Program-made: the position numbers and the translations under genes | Assembly (NCBI GenBank): GCA_963739995.1 | Contig: CAVUCH010000023.1 | Location: forward strand, 11,296-75,295 | Source of the DNA: CAVUCH01 sp963739995 | Lineage (GTDB): Bacteria > Acidobacteriota > Vicinamibacteria > Vicinamibacterales > JAENWD01 | Direction: 5' to 3' | Length of the DNA stretch: 64,000 nt | Shown: positions 34,101-41,600 of the stretch, in pieces | Position numbering within the stretch: position 1 is the first letter of the stretch | How the letters are laid out: every line of letters begins with the position of its first letter | Notes under the pieces: model-generated | Database searches by the model: none | Told to the model about the DNA's origin: nothing | The model's input: only the letters and a program-made list of their open reading frames with translations

Positions 34101-36392
34101 ATGCGCCCTGAGATGGAGATCACCCTCGATTCAAGCCGGCCCGCTCTCGTCCTGAGGCTCACAGGCCGCTTCGACGGCGACGGTGCGTCCATCTTCGACG
34201 CTTTCGTCGAAGCCCTGGATCGGTTCGGTGAGAGCTGGATCCTCGACTTCAGCGAGGTTCGATACATCTCCAGCATGGGCCTGCGCTCGCTGCTGAAGGC
34301 AGAGAAGCGACTGCGCGCGCGCGACGAGATGCTCGTGCTCGCCGGGCTCTCCCGCCCGGTGCGACAAGTGCTCGAGATGGCGCGGCTCCAGAATGTCCTG
34401 CGTCTTGCCGCCTCCGTAGAGGAAGCGCTGTTGCTCGCCCGATCCGGCAGTGTCGCGCCCGACCGTGCGCTGCGGAGCACGCGTCCGGGTCGCACCTGCG
34501 CGACCTGGCTGCTCGGCGGACGAAGCCTCCTCGAAACCTGGGGTGCGCTCCCGGAAAGCCTCCCCCGGCAGATCGAGGGGGACCAGTTGGGGACACTCAC
34601 GATCGAGGACCTGGGATGTGCCGTTGGGTTCGGCGGCTTCGGCGCGACGCGCGATCAGGCATGTGAGGCGACCGGGCTCCTCTTGATCGCCCCAGGGTTC
34701 GCCGGGTTGCGCCCGGCAGGCACGGACGCTTCTGACTTCATGGTGCCGGAGAGGCCATCCGAGGCCCTCGTGCACGTAGCCTCCGCCCTCGGGCTCGAAG
34801 GATCGCCGCACGTCGCATTGCAGGTCGCAAGCGACGACGGGTTCTCGATCACGGATCTCGTCGAGGACCTGGTCGTGTCGTCGGCGGGGGAAGAGACCCT
34901 GCCGGCAGTCACAGCGATCGTGGCGCTCGTCACCCTCGCCGACCACGGACGGCCCGCGATCCTGCTGCTGATGATTGCCGACCGCGCCGCTCTCGCCAGG
35001 ACGGAGAACGCGTTCCACGTGCTCGCCGGGTGGCTGACGACAGACGTTCCCGGCGGCCGGGTGCTCACCGGACGAGCCGCCCTGCTGGCGGCATCCGTGT
35101 CGCTTCCGTCCATGGCCGCTGACCCTGCGGACGCCCTCTCGAAGATCGTCACCCTGGACAGTCTCGAAGACGTCGTCGAGATCGACCCGGCGTGGCGGGT
35201 CACGTCGGCTATGGCGTGGGGGTATCGGCCGTCGCGGCTTCGCGACGGCCGCGAGAAGCTGCTGAACGTGCAAGTGGAGGACGGCACGCCGATGCTCGAC
35301 GAGTGGGAGACCATCACACGGCGGCTCTACCGCGACTGTGGTCGAGTGGTGCTCACACCGCTGCACGGCGGGTTCATGTCCAACACATTCCGAGTGGCGA
35401 GCTACGACGCCGACGGCCGGCGCCTGCTGCCGACGGTGTTGAAGATCGGCGGCGTGGCACTCACCGACCGCGAGGAAGTCGCCAACCGGAAGTACGTGCA
35501 GACCTTCATCCTGAACAACAGCACGACACTGCTCGGCGGCGCGTCGGCCGGCGACTGGGCCGGGCTCCGGTACAACTTCCTGGGCGTCACCGGGCCGGAC
35601 AGCTCGCTGGAGTGGCTCCGGAGCCATTATCAACGCCGGCCGGTCGGAGAAGTGCTTCGGCTCGTACACACGCTGTTCACACGCGTCCTGAAGCCGTGGT
35701 ACGGCCAGCCACGCTGGGAGCCGGTGGCCCTTTACGCCGAACACGATCCGAGACGTCTGTTCCCCACGTTGTGCGAGGCCGCCGCACAGGTGCTCGGCGT
35801 ATCCGCCGACGCCGAGCGCATGCCGTGCCCGGAGCTGGGCATCGACGTCCTGAACCCGTACCACGTCCTGCAGCACGAGTTCCCGCGCCGGCGCCAGCGA
35901 TCGCGGCTCTGGTACACGTCGATCTGTCATGGCGACCTCAACATGCAGAACGTCCTGGTGGACGAGCGCGACAACATCTACGTGATCGACTTCTCGGAGA
36001 CACGGCCGCGCAACATCGTGTCGGACTTCGCCCGGCTGGAGCCCATCCTGAAGTTCGAGATGGTGCCGATTGAAAATGAGGCGGACCTTCGGCTGATGCT
36101 GCAGTTCGAGCAGGGGCTCCTGTCCACCACCGCACTGAACGAGGCGCCGCCGATGACCTACGCTGGAACCAACGCCGCGGTCGACAAGGCGTACCAGGTG
36201 ATCACGCTCCTGCGAGGGCTGGCTGATACGGCAACCATCTTCGAAACCGACATGGTGCCCTACTGGCTGGCGCTCCTCGAGTGGACCCTGCCGGTGGTCG
36301 TCTACCGGCAGGCAAGCCCCTGGCAGAAGCGGTATGCGGCGTTCAGTGCGGGTTTGTTGTGCGAGGCGATCGAGAGGGCAGAGGCTATCTAG
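34101..36392 (+). CDS. STAS domain fused to an unassigned region and an APH-like kinase domain
   Basis: 763 residues, cytoplasmic. Residues 5-112 are a STAS (anti-sigma-factor antagonist) domain: LDFSEVRYISSMGLRSLL contains the conserved Ser (S57/S58) that partner kinases phosphorylate. Residues 130-340 show alternating strands and helices with no recognised family. Residues about 380-760 resemble the aminoglycoside-phosphotransferase/choline-kinase fold: GGFMSNTFRV as a glycine loop, VLKIGG with a nucleotide-binding Lys, CHGDLNMQNVLV with the catalytic H610-G-D612, and VIDFSE with Mg-binding D630. The combination suggests a switch protein that phosphorylates or is phosphorylated within a partner complex. 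An in-frame TTG lies just upstream and an ATG four codons downstream; neither has a strong ribosome site. Confidence 0.75.
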   Translation: MRPEMEITLDSSRPALVLRLTGRFDGDGASIFDAFVEALDRFGESWILDFSEVRYISSMGLRSLLKAEKRLRARDEMLVLAGLSRPVRQVLEMARLQNVLRLAASVEEALLLARSGSVAPDRALRSTRPGRTCATWLLGGRSLLETWGALPESLPRQIEGDQLGTLTIEDLGCAVGFGGFGATRDQACEATGLLLIAPGFAGLRPAGTDASDFMVPERPSEALVHVASALGLEGSPHVALQVASDDGFSITDLVEDLVVSSAGEETLPAVTAIVALVTLADHGRPAILLLMIADRAALARTENAFHVLAGWLTTDVPGGRVLTGRAALLAASVSLPSMAADPADALSKIVTLDSLEDVVEIDPAWRVTSAMAWGYRPSRLRDGREKLLNVQVEDGTPMLDEWETITRRLYRDCGRVVLTPLHGGFMSNTFRVASYDADGRRLLPTVLKIGGVALTDREEVANRKYVQTFILNNSTTLLGGASAGDWAGLRYNFLGVTGPDSSLEWLRSHYQRRPVGEVLRLVHTLFTRVLKPWYGQPRWEPVALYAEHDPRRLFPTLCEAAAQVLGVSADAERMPCPELGIDVLNPYHVLQHEFPRRRQRSRLWYTSICHGDLNMQNVLVDERDNIYVIDFSETRPRNIVSDFARLEPILKFEMVPIENEADLRLMLQFEQGLLSTTALNEAPPMTYAGTNAAVDKAYQVITLLRGLADTATIFETDMVPYWLALLEWTLPVVVYRQASPWQKRYAAFSAGLLCEAIERAEAI

Positions 36393-36396
36393 GCGA

Positions 36397-36500
36397 GTGG
36401 CCTGTATCGACTGAGGCGGTAGTGGATTTCGGAGCGCGGCGCCCGGATGGCGGCACTCCCAGGACTCGACCTTCGCGCGGCCTGAGACGCAGAATACCGC
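36397..36500 (+). repeat. Half copy of the 160-bp palindromic element
   Basis: Starting 4 bases after the STAS-kinase gene stop, the first 60 bases match the left arm of the element at 31031 with few differences (GTGGCCTGTATCGACTGAGG..., TGGATTTCGGAGCGCGGCGCC). The match then weakens, ending at the GAATACC centre. The right arm is missing, so this is a truncated or decayed copy. Confidence 0.8.
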
Positions 36501-36567
36501 TGAGTCGTCGGACTGCACGCGTGACGCGTACACTCCTCAAGAACGGGTCGACCATCTTCGCCGGTAC

Positions 36568-36780
36568 TGTCCAGGGCCCACGCCGCATAACGGGTCTTCC
36601 GTCAACCCGCCCTCCCCGGCTAATGCTTCCGTCGTGGCCCTGGGGGGGCCGGGAAGGCTGTGGCCTCGGCCGGGAAGGCATTACAATCCGCGCTGTCCCT
36701 GGGGGAGATGTGGAAGACTATGTCCAGCGCCCACGCCGCATGATGGGTCTTCCGTCAACCTGCCCCCCGCTGATGCTTCC
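36568..36780. repeat. Pair of 60-bp direct repeats upstream of the barrel gene
   Basis: Segment 36568-36630 (TGTCCAGGGCCCACGCCGCA...AATGCTTCC) recurs at 36721-36780 with a handful of changes. The core CGGGTCTTCCGTCAACC / TGGGTCTTCCGTCAACC is almost identical. The copies are about 150 bases apart, separated by a G-rich spacer, and the second ends 29 bases before the ATG at 36810. They may be a regulatory or recombination-derived duplication. Confidence 0.8.
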
Positions 36781-36809
36781 TTATCGCCTCTAGAAACGGA
36801 TTCTCGACA

Positions 36810-37853
36810 ATGCACATCGCATACCTGTCCCGCTTTCTCCTCGCACTCTCCCTGTCGGCCGTCGCCTCCACCGCCGTGGGCGCGGTGCCCCAACCCCTGC
36901 CGACGATACGCGGCATCGTGGTCGATCCGACGGGCGCGCCGCTACCCGGAGCCGTTGTCTCGCTGGACCTCCCGGGTGTGACGGCGGTCACCACCGCTGA
37001 CGGGCGCTTCACAATCACGCTGGGCACGCCCGGGACGCGGCGCGTCAGGGTCAGCCTCGCGGGATTCCAGTCGTCAGAAACCACGGTCGTGCTGGCGGAG
37101 ACGGCCAGTGAGGGCGCAATCGAGGAGTTGCGGATCACCCTCGTGCCCGTGCCCGGGACGCCGGCTCAGCCCGCGCCTGCGCCCGCGCCTGCCAGCGATT
37201 ACCGCTGGAGCGTCGAGTTCGGCCTCGGCTTCGACAACAGCATCAGCGGCAACATCAACTCCAGCGGGGCTGGGATCATCAACAACCAGGCGGTGGTCAT
37301 CACGAAGAACCGCTACGAGGACGTGTACGGCACGGGCCTTCACTTGCGCTTCGGCGGCGGCTACATGCTCGACGAGATCACCGAGGTGCGGGCGACGTTC
37401 ACGCTGCAATCGCTCGACGCCGACCTCACGCGGATGGGCGATATCGGCGCGTCGAGCCTGTACGGCCAGTATGACGACTACCAGAGCTTCGGACTCGACG
37501 TGGGGTTCCGGCGCTACGCCGACATTGCCGAGCGCTTCCGCGCCTACGGCGAAGGCACGATAGGTCTCGCGTTCGTCGACGAAACCGATGTGGTGCTCAT
37601 CGCGCCGGGAGCCAACCTCGCGGGCAACGCGACCGACTTCTACGACCGCACGACCGCGTTCACGCTGGGTGGCAACGCGGGCCTGCTGTGGCAGACAACT
37701 GAGCGCGTGGGCGTGTTCGGACAGCTGGGTCTTCGATACGTGACCGGGATGTCGGACGTGGACGGCCTGGTCGGCACGGGTCTCGAGGAGATCAACGACA
37801 GCAGCGGCCGCTGGACGCTCCCGTTCCTGGTCGGCGCTCGCGCGCGCTTCTGA
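36810..37853 (+). CDS. Outer-membrane beta-barrel with N-terminal carboxypeptidase-regulatory-like domain
   Basis: 347 residues. A signal peptide (MHIAYLSRFLLALSLSAVASTAVGA) is followed by a small beta-sandwich, GIVVDPTGAPLPGAVVSLD ... DGRFTITLGTPG, the CarboxypepD_reg-like domain common in acidobacterial outer-membrane proteins. After a Pro/Ala linker (about 113-130), alternating amphipathic strands run to the C-terminus, ending ...VGARARF with the terminal Phe needed for BAM-dependent insertion. It is probably an 8-10-strand barrel of unknown function. A strong hairpin follows the stop. Confidence 0.75.
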   Translation: MHIAYLSRFLLALSLSAVASTAVGAVPQPLPTIRGIVVDPTGAPLPGAVVSLDLPGVTAVTTADGRFTITLGTPGTRRVRVSLAGFQSSETTVVLAETASEGAIEELRITLVPVPGTPAQPAPAPAPASDYRWSVEFGLGFDNSISGNINSSGAGIINNQAVVITKNRYEDVYGTGLHLRFGGGYMLDEITEVRATFTLQSLDADLTRMGDIGASSLYGQYDDYQSFGLDVGFRRYADIAERFRAYGEGTIGLAFVDETDVVLIAPGANLAGNATDFYDRTTAFTLGGNAGLLWQTTERVGVFGQLGLRYVTGMSDVDGLVGTGLEEINDSSGRWTLPFLVGARARF

Positions 37854-37912
37854 GGCGGCTCTGACGCTGGAGGACCTCCACACCTGGGGGTACCTCCAGC
37901 GCTTCAGCCGCC
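37854..37912 (+). terminator. Hairpin directly after the barrel gene
   Basis: GGCGGCT (37854-37860) pairs with AGCCGCC (37906-37912), and inside it CGCTGGAGG pairs with CCTCCAGCG, with a small internal loop between the two helices. The stem starts at the base after the stop codon. There is no T tract, so it is a likely but not classical terminator. Confidence 0.5.
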
Positions 37913-38191
37913 ATTCTGGCGCCTTCTACCGTGGCATCGTCGTCGACAAAGCTGCGATCCACCGATGCGAGAAGCTGTGACGGCCGCGAGCACGGATTGT
38001 CGTGTTTGACCTCCTAATCTGTAGAGTCTGCTCTGACACGTCCAGATGTAATACGGGTCCCCGGCGCGCATGGCTGGGCAGTCAAACCGAGAGCTTGATG
38101 ACACCCAAAGGGCCTGCCACGCCGTAGCGGCGGGCAACCCTCGGCCCGTAATCTCCGTCTACTCCTACGCCACTGGAGGAGACCCCTGACC
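37913..38191. other. Intergenic stretch upstream of the DUF4097-like gene
   Basis: No supported gene. The last 30 bases contain GGAGGAG, the ribosome site of the following gene. A TTGACC near 38008 could be a -35 box but I see no matching -10. Confidence 0.35.
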
Positions 38192-38962
38192 ATGCCTGAT
38201 CGCTTCACCCCTCGTGCCCCGCTGACCGCAGCCCTTGCCCTGCTGGCGATGGGCATCCCTGCCCTGTCGGCTGGCGCGACCAAGGAAACCGAACGCGTCG
38301 AACGCACCGTGCCGATGCAGGCGGGCGGCACGGTGACGCTCAAGAACTTCTCGGGCCGCGTCGAGATTACCGGCGAACCGCGATCGGACGTCGCGATTGT
38401 CGCGATCCGCACGGCGACCCGTGAGCGGCTCGACCGTATCAAGCTCGACATCCAGTCCGATGGCCGCTCGGTCACGATTGAAGCCAACAAGCGCGACAAG
38501 GACTGGGACGAGAAAGACGACAACGTCGTCGAGACCGACTTCACGATCAAGGTGCCCCAGAGCGCCGATCTGGACTTGAAGGTGTTCAGCAGTCCGGTGC
38601 AGATCACCGGCGTGACCGGCACGCACAAAGTGCACGGCTTCTCGTCGGACCTGCGTCTGGACGAGGTCACCGGGCCGGTGGACGCCGAGACCTTCAGCGG
38701 ACAAATCTACCTGGCTCCGGCGACCTGGCAGCAAGGCCAGTCGGTGCGGGCCAAGACGTTCAGCGGCGACATCGAGGTGCGGTTGCCGGACAGCGCCGCG
38801 GGCACAGTCGAATTCGACTCGTTCAGCGGCGAGGTCGACAGCGCCGTGTCGCTCACGCTGCAGAGCAAGTCGAAGCGCACGATGCGCGCGAGCCTCAACA
38901 ACGCCGCCGGTGGCCAGTTGACGTTCAAGACATTCAGCGGGGACGTGCGGCTGATCAAGTAG
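38192..38962 (+). CDS. Exported DUF4097-like beta-helix protein
   Basis: 256 residues with an N-terminal signal-like segment (TAALALLAMGIPALSAGA) and a good GGAGGAG ribosome site. The mature protein is built of short repeated beta turns, for example VTLKNFSGRVEITG, VKVFSSPVQITGV, AETFSGQIYLAP, AKTFSGDIEVRL and FKTFSGDVRLIK. A recurring F-S-G-D/E/R-V/I pattern of this kind is typical of DUF4097 (putative adhesin) beta-helices. Similar proteins are found next to anti-sigma or stress genes, but no partner lies here. Function is unknown; a surface or periplasmic location is likely. Confidence 0.8.
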   Translation: MPDRFTPRAPLTAALALLAMGIPALSAGATKETERVERTVPMQAGGTVTLKNFSGRVEITGEPRSDVAIVAIRTATRERLDRIKLDIQSDGRSVTIEANKRDKDWDEKDDNVVETDFTIKVPQSADLDLKVFSSPVQITGVTGTHKVHGFSSDLRLDEVTGPVDAETFSGQIYLAPATWQQGQSVRAKTFSGDIEVRLPDSAAGTVEFDSFSGEVDSAVSLTLQSKSKRTMRASLNNAAGGQLTFKTFSGDVRLIK

Positions 38963-39321
38963 CGCCAATCACGAAGGTCGCGAAGGCCACGAAGAAGGGC
39001 AACAAGGTCGCCGCGATGAACGTGCCGCGCGGAGATCCCAATGGCGGCGTGTCCCGCGACCCCGGCCGGCGTCCACGCGTCGCAGCCGGACTCACCAAGC
39101 CGCGTCAGGAAGCTGTGGGGCAGTTGTCCATAGCTTCGTCGATGCCCCATCTCCTTCCCGATGGCACTACTTCGCGCGGGCGTCCATGCGCTTGATCGCT
39201 GAACGCAGCGACCTTGCGGCGGTGATCGCGGTCGCGTGTTGCTTCAGGGCCGCTGTTCGCGTTCGGCGAACCAGTCATCCAGATCAGCCTGTGGCAGCAA
39301 TGGAAGGCACAGCTTTTTTGT
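38963..39321. other. Intergenic stretch, no supported gene
   Basis: About 360 bases between the DUF4097-like stop and the stop of the PD-(D/E)XK-like gene. Minus-strand frames contain short suggestive pieces (LPLLPQADLDDWFAEREQ) interrupted by stops, so a decayed gene end is possible but not supportable. Confidence 0.35.
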
Positions 39322-40512
39322 TCAGCGAAACGAGCGAAACCGGGCATCCGGCGAGGCGGCGGTACTCCACGCGTCCACCCGGAAGTGCTCGCCCGCGCGC
39401 GCTTGCGAATCACGTACGACCGCGTCCTTGAATGCCGGATTTACATACAACGGGTAGAACATCGCCCACGGCCACTTGTCGAGCAGCGCGAGCACAGCGT
39501 CCCAATCGGGCACCCAGACGTGGCGCACGTCGTCCGTAGTCGCCCGCTCCTCATGCTGGTTGAGCGCCACCTCATTTGTCGCGACGCGGAACCACCAGGA
39601 GTGGTCGGGCAACGGCCACCCGTAGACAGAAATCGAGCCGCCCTCTGCGGCGACTTGGAGAATGGGTTCATTGGGCAGCGGCTGCGGCTGGGCGACTACC
39701 TGCTGGGGTCTGCCTCCATTTGTCCGCGCTCCCGCCCGCAAGCTTGCACACACAATGCGAATGCCTCGTTCGCCTAGCGCCGATATCAACGCGCGGAGCA
39801 CCGGCCAGGCGTCTGGCGGTACCCGGCCGTTCGTGTGCGTCTGTGGATCGCCGATGCGTCTCTCCCAATACTCTTCGGGCGCGGCCATGACCACGGTGAT
39901 CTCGTCGAGAGTCGCTGGGATGGCGTTGATTTGCTCGGCCAAGTCGGGACCGAGCCGCCGCGAGAGCACCTGCAACCAATCGGTCCGCAGCCGGTGTGGC
40001 CACGCCTTCCGGAGAGCTACCGCGTACGCGGCACCCTCCACGATCCCTCGCAACGGCGTGTCGCTCCCTCGAGCGTCTTTCACCTCGACGACGACGGGCG
40101 TCAGGGTGATCGGACGGAGCCCCAGCAGGTCCACCTCGCCCCACCCTTCATCCTTGTTCGTGTTCCTGAGCATCGTCTGATACGTCAGGACCGACCCGCA
40201 CGTCCCGGGCAGCAGAGGGTCCGTGGGCTTGGCAGATGCGCGGTATTCTCTCCAAACAGCACGTTCCCACCCCGTTTCCCCGGTTCGCCTGAAGACGCGC
40301 GCTGCCTGAGCAAGCTGGTAGGGGCGTTTCCGAACGGGCGCAGCCGCCTCGGTGAGCCGGATGAATTGATCGAGATGCTGAAGCAGCTGCTCAGCGTGGC
40401 GAGCCGTGAATGCCAGCCGGAATCGGCTCGCCAGCAGATGTAAGCCACGGTCCAGCGGTAGCGGTCGGTATTGGCCGCGACCCGGCGAAATTGGTGTATC
40501 AGCGGGAACCAT
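39322..40512 (-). CDS. Putative PD-(D/E)XK nuclease-like protein
   Basis: 396 residues, no signal peptide. Residues 123-165 contain WGEVDLLG, then VVVEVKD, then a helix GIVEGAAYAVALR. With D128, E143 and K145 this is the D...ExK core followed by the Q/E-rich helix of the PD-(D/E)XK nuclease fold. The rest is not recognised; a second alpha/beta part begins near ITVVMAAPEEYWERRI. Restriction-like nucleases of this type occur in defence and DNA-repair genes, but some members are inactive. It stands alone, 0.6 kb from the orphan CRISPR repeats. The start is not fixed; this is the first ATG or GTG of the frame. Confidence 0.5.
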   Translation of the reverse strand: MVPADTPISPGRGQYRPLPLDRGLHLLASRFRLAFTARHAEQLLQHLDQFIRLTEAAAPVRKRPYQLAQAARVFRRTGETGWERAVWREYRASAKPTDPLLPGTCGSVLTYQTMLRNTNKDEGWGEVDLLGLRPITLTPVVVEVKDARGSDTPLRGIVEGAAYAVALRKAWPHRLRTDWLQVLSRRLGPDLAEQINAIPATLDEITVVMAAPEEYWERRIGDPQTHTNGRVPPDAWPVLRALISALGERGIRIVCASLRAGARTNGGRPQQVVAQPQPLPNEPILQVAAEGGSISVYGWPLPDHSWWFRVATNEVALNQHEERATTDDVRHVWVPDWDAVLALLDKWPWAMFYPLYVNPAFKDAVVRDSQARAGEHFRVDAWSTAASPDARFRSFR

Positions 40513-41102
40513 GGGACCTCCGTGGGCATTGAACCCGCGCCCATTTGAGACGGGCCTGCCGGTCCGCGCCAGCTATGCTAAGCCAGCACCGGGATTCAAG
40601 GCGTCGAGGTCAAAAACAGGCTCAGCGGCTGCCACGGGGTAGATACCACCGGCGTCAATCGACGCTTCGAGAATTGACGGCGCACCGCAGCGTGCCCGTC
40701 AAGGTCCGCACGCGCCTCGCGGTCCACTTCCCTCCGACCTGAGGGCCGATTTCCCCGGCGACCGTGCCCCAGCCGCCCGTCCGGCGGTTCCGATCCAGAA
40801 TGCCCGCTCGCAGCGGCTACGTAGCACGTCTCGCGCCGAGTCACTGAACGCGGCAGCCGCCACCATAACCTTGCGTGCGATCCCCGCGCACAGGTCACGT
40901 TAGACATCGGCTCCTTGCGTGCACAACTCTCGCGCAGGCGCACAATGCCTACGGATGATCGCGGCAGCCGCCGACACGTGCTTCGCCCACCGGCATGATC
41001 CGACCGGACAAGGCGATTGCGCAGCTCGGAGCGATGCTAACAGCGGCCGTTTTGCGCCCTCTGCCCAAGCGTTGGGTTTCGACCTGCCTGGTCGCGTGGA
41101 TT
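40513..41102. other. Intergenic stretch between nuclease-like gene and CRISPR
   Basis: About 590 bases. Open frames exist on both strands but none is supported. No cas gene or recognisable leader is present on this side. Confidence 0.4.
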
Positions 41103-41284
41103 GCTTCAATGGGGCCGCGATCACGCGACCGCGGATCTGCAAGCCGGAACTCCACCTGCTCTTGGTCCGCACAGCTTCAATGGGGCCGCGGTTCACGCGA
41201 CCGCGGATCTCTGAGCTGGTGGCAGTGCATCTCGACGCCGCACAGCAGGCTTCAATGGGGCCGCGGTCACGCGACCGCGGATCT
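41103..41284 (-). CRISPR. Short orphan CRISPR, three repeats and two spacers
   Basis: Repeats at 41103-41138, 41174-41210 and 41249-41284 share GCTTCAATGGGGCCGCGG followed by a CGACCGCGGATCT end (36-37 bases). Spacers are 35 and 38 bases and unrelated to each other. Each repeat holds an inverted repeat CCGCGGTC-ACGC-GACCGCGG; it is perfect in the third copy, has one substitution in the first and one inserted T in the second. Read on the minus strand the repeat ends ATTGAAGC, like the 8-base 5' handle of type I/III crRNAs. Decay at the low-coordinate end also fits a minus-strand array with its leader beyond 41284. No cas genes are in the window. Confidence 0.75.
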
Positions 41285-41600
41285 GGAGCGTTTCGCAAGT
41301 ATTCTGTTGTCAATGACCTGCGTCGAGCGTTCCGAGCGGCTCTCGCTGGCGACGGTCAAGGCGATCGTTAGAGCCAACACGTCAGACGACATCGACGGGG
41401 GGCAGATCTCGCGGCAGCACCTTCGTAAAACCACGGCCAGCTGCGCTCCGTCAGTGGCTGCCAGTGGGCGCGCCTCGGTGCAATCGAGGGGGCGCACATG
41501 AGGCGCTTCGGGTGTCGTCAGCGGCCCTCTCACCATCCAATCGCGGGGTTGCTCAAAAGCACTGCGAGTGGCCGGCTCCCTCGACGTTTGCTGGACGTCG
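41285..41600. other. Out-of-frame tail region and possible CRISPR leader
   Basis: An open minus-strand frame continues from the winged-helix TPR gene through here into the third CRISPR repeat, but it is the wrong frame for that gene (see the frameshift). I see no independent gene. Bases 41290-41320 are AT-richer than the surroundings and could be part of a CRISPR leader. Confidence 0.4.

Noticed and set aside
39100..39321. Possible end of a restriction specificity subunit (LPLLPQADLDDWFAEREQ)
   Set aside because: The resemblance is short, interrupted by a stop and a frame change, and not enough to name a family.
40513..41100. cas genes or a toxin-antitoxin pair beside the CRISPR repeats
   Set aside because: I looked for small paired frames and nuclease or helicase motifs on both strands and found none.
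41267..41600. Continued frame of the winged-helix TPR gene into the CRISPR repeat
   Set aside because: The family-like C-terminus is in another frame and stops at 41601; this tail is out-of-frame sequence after the frameshift.
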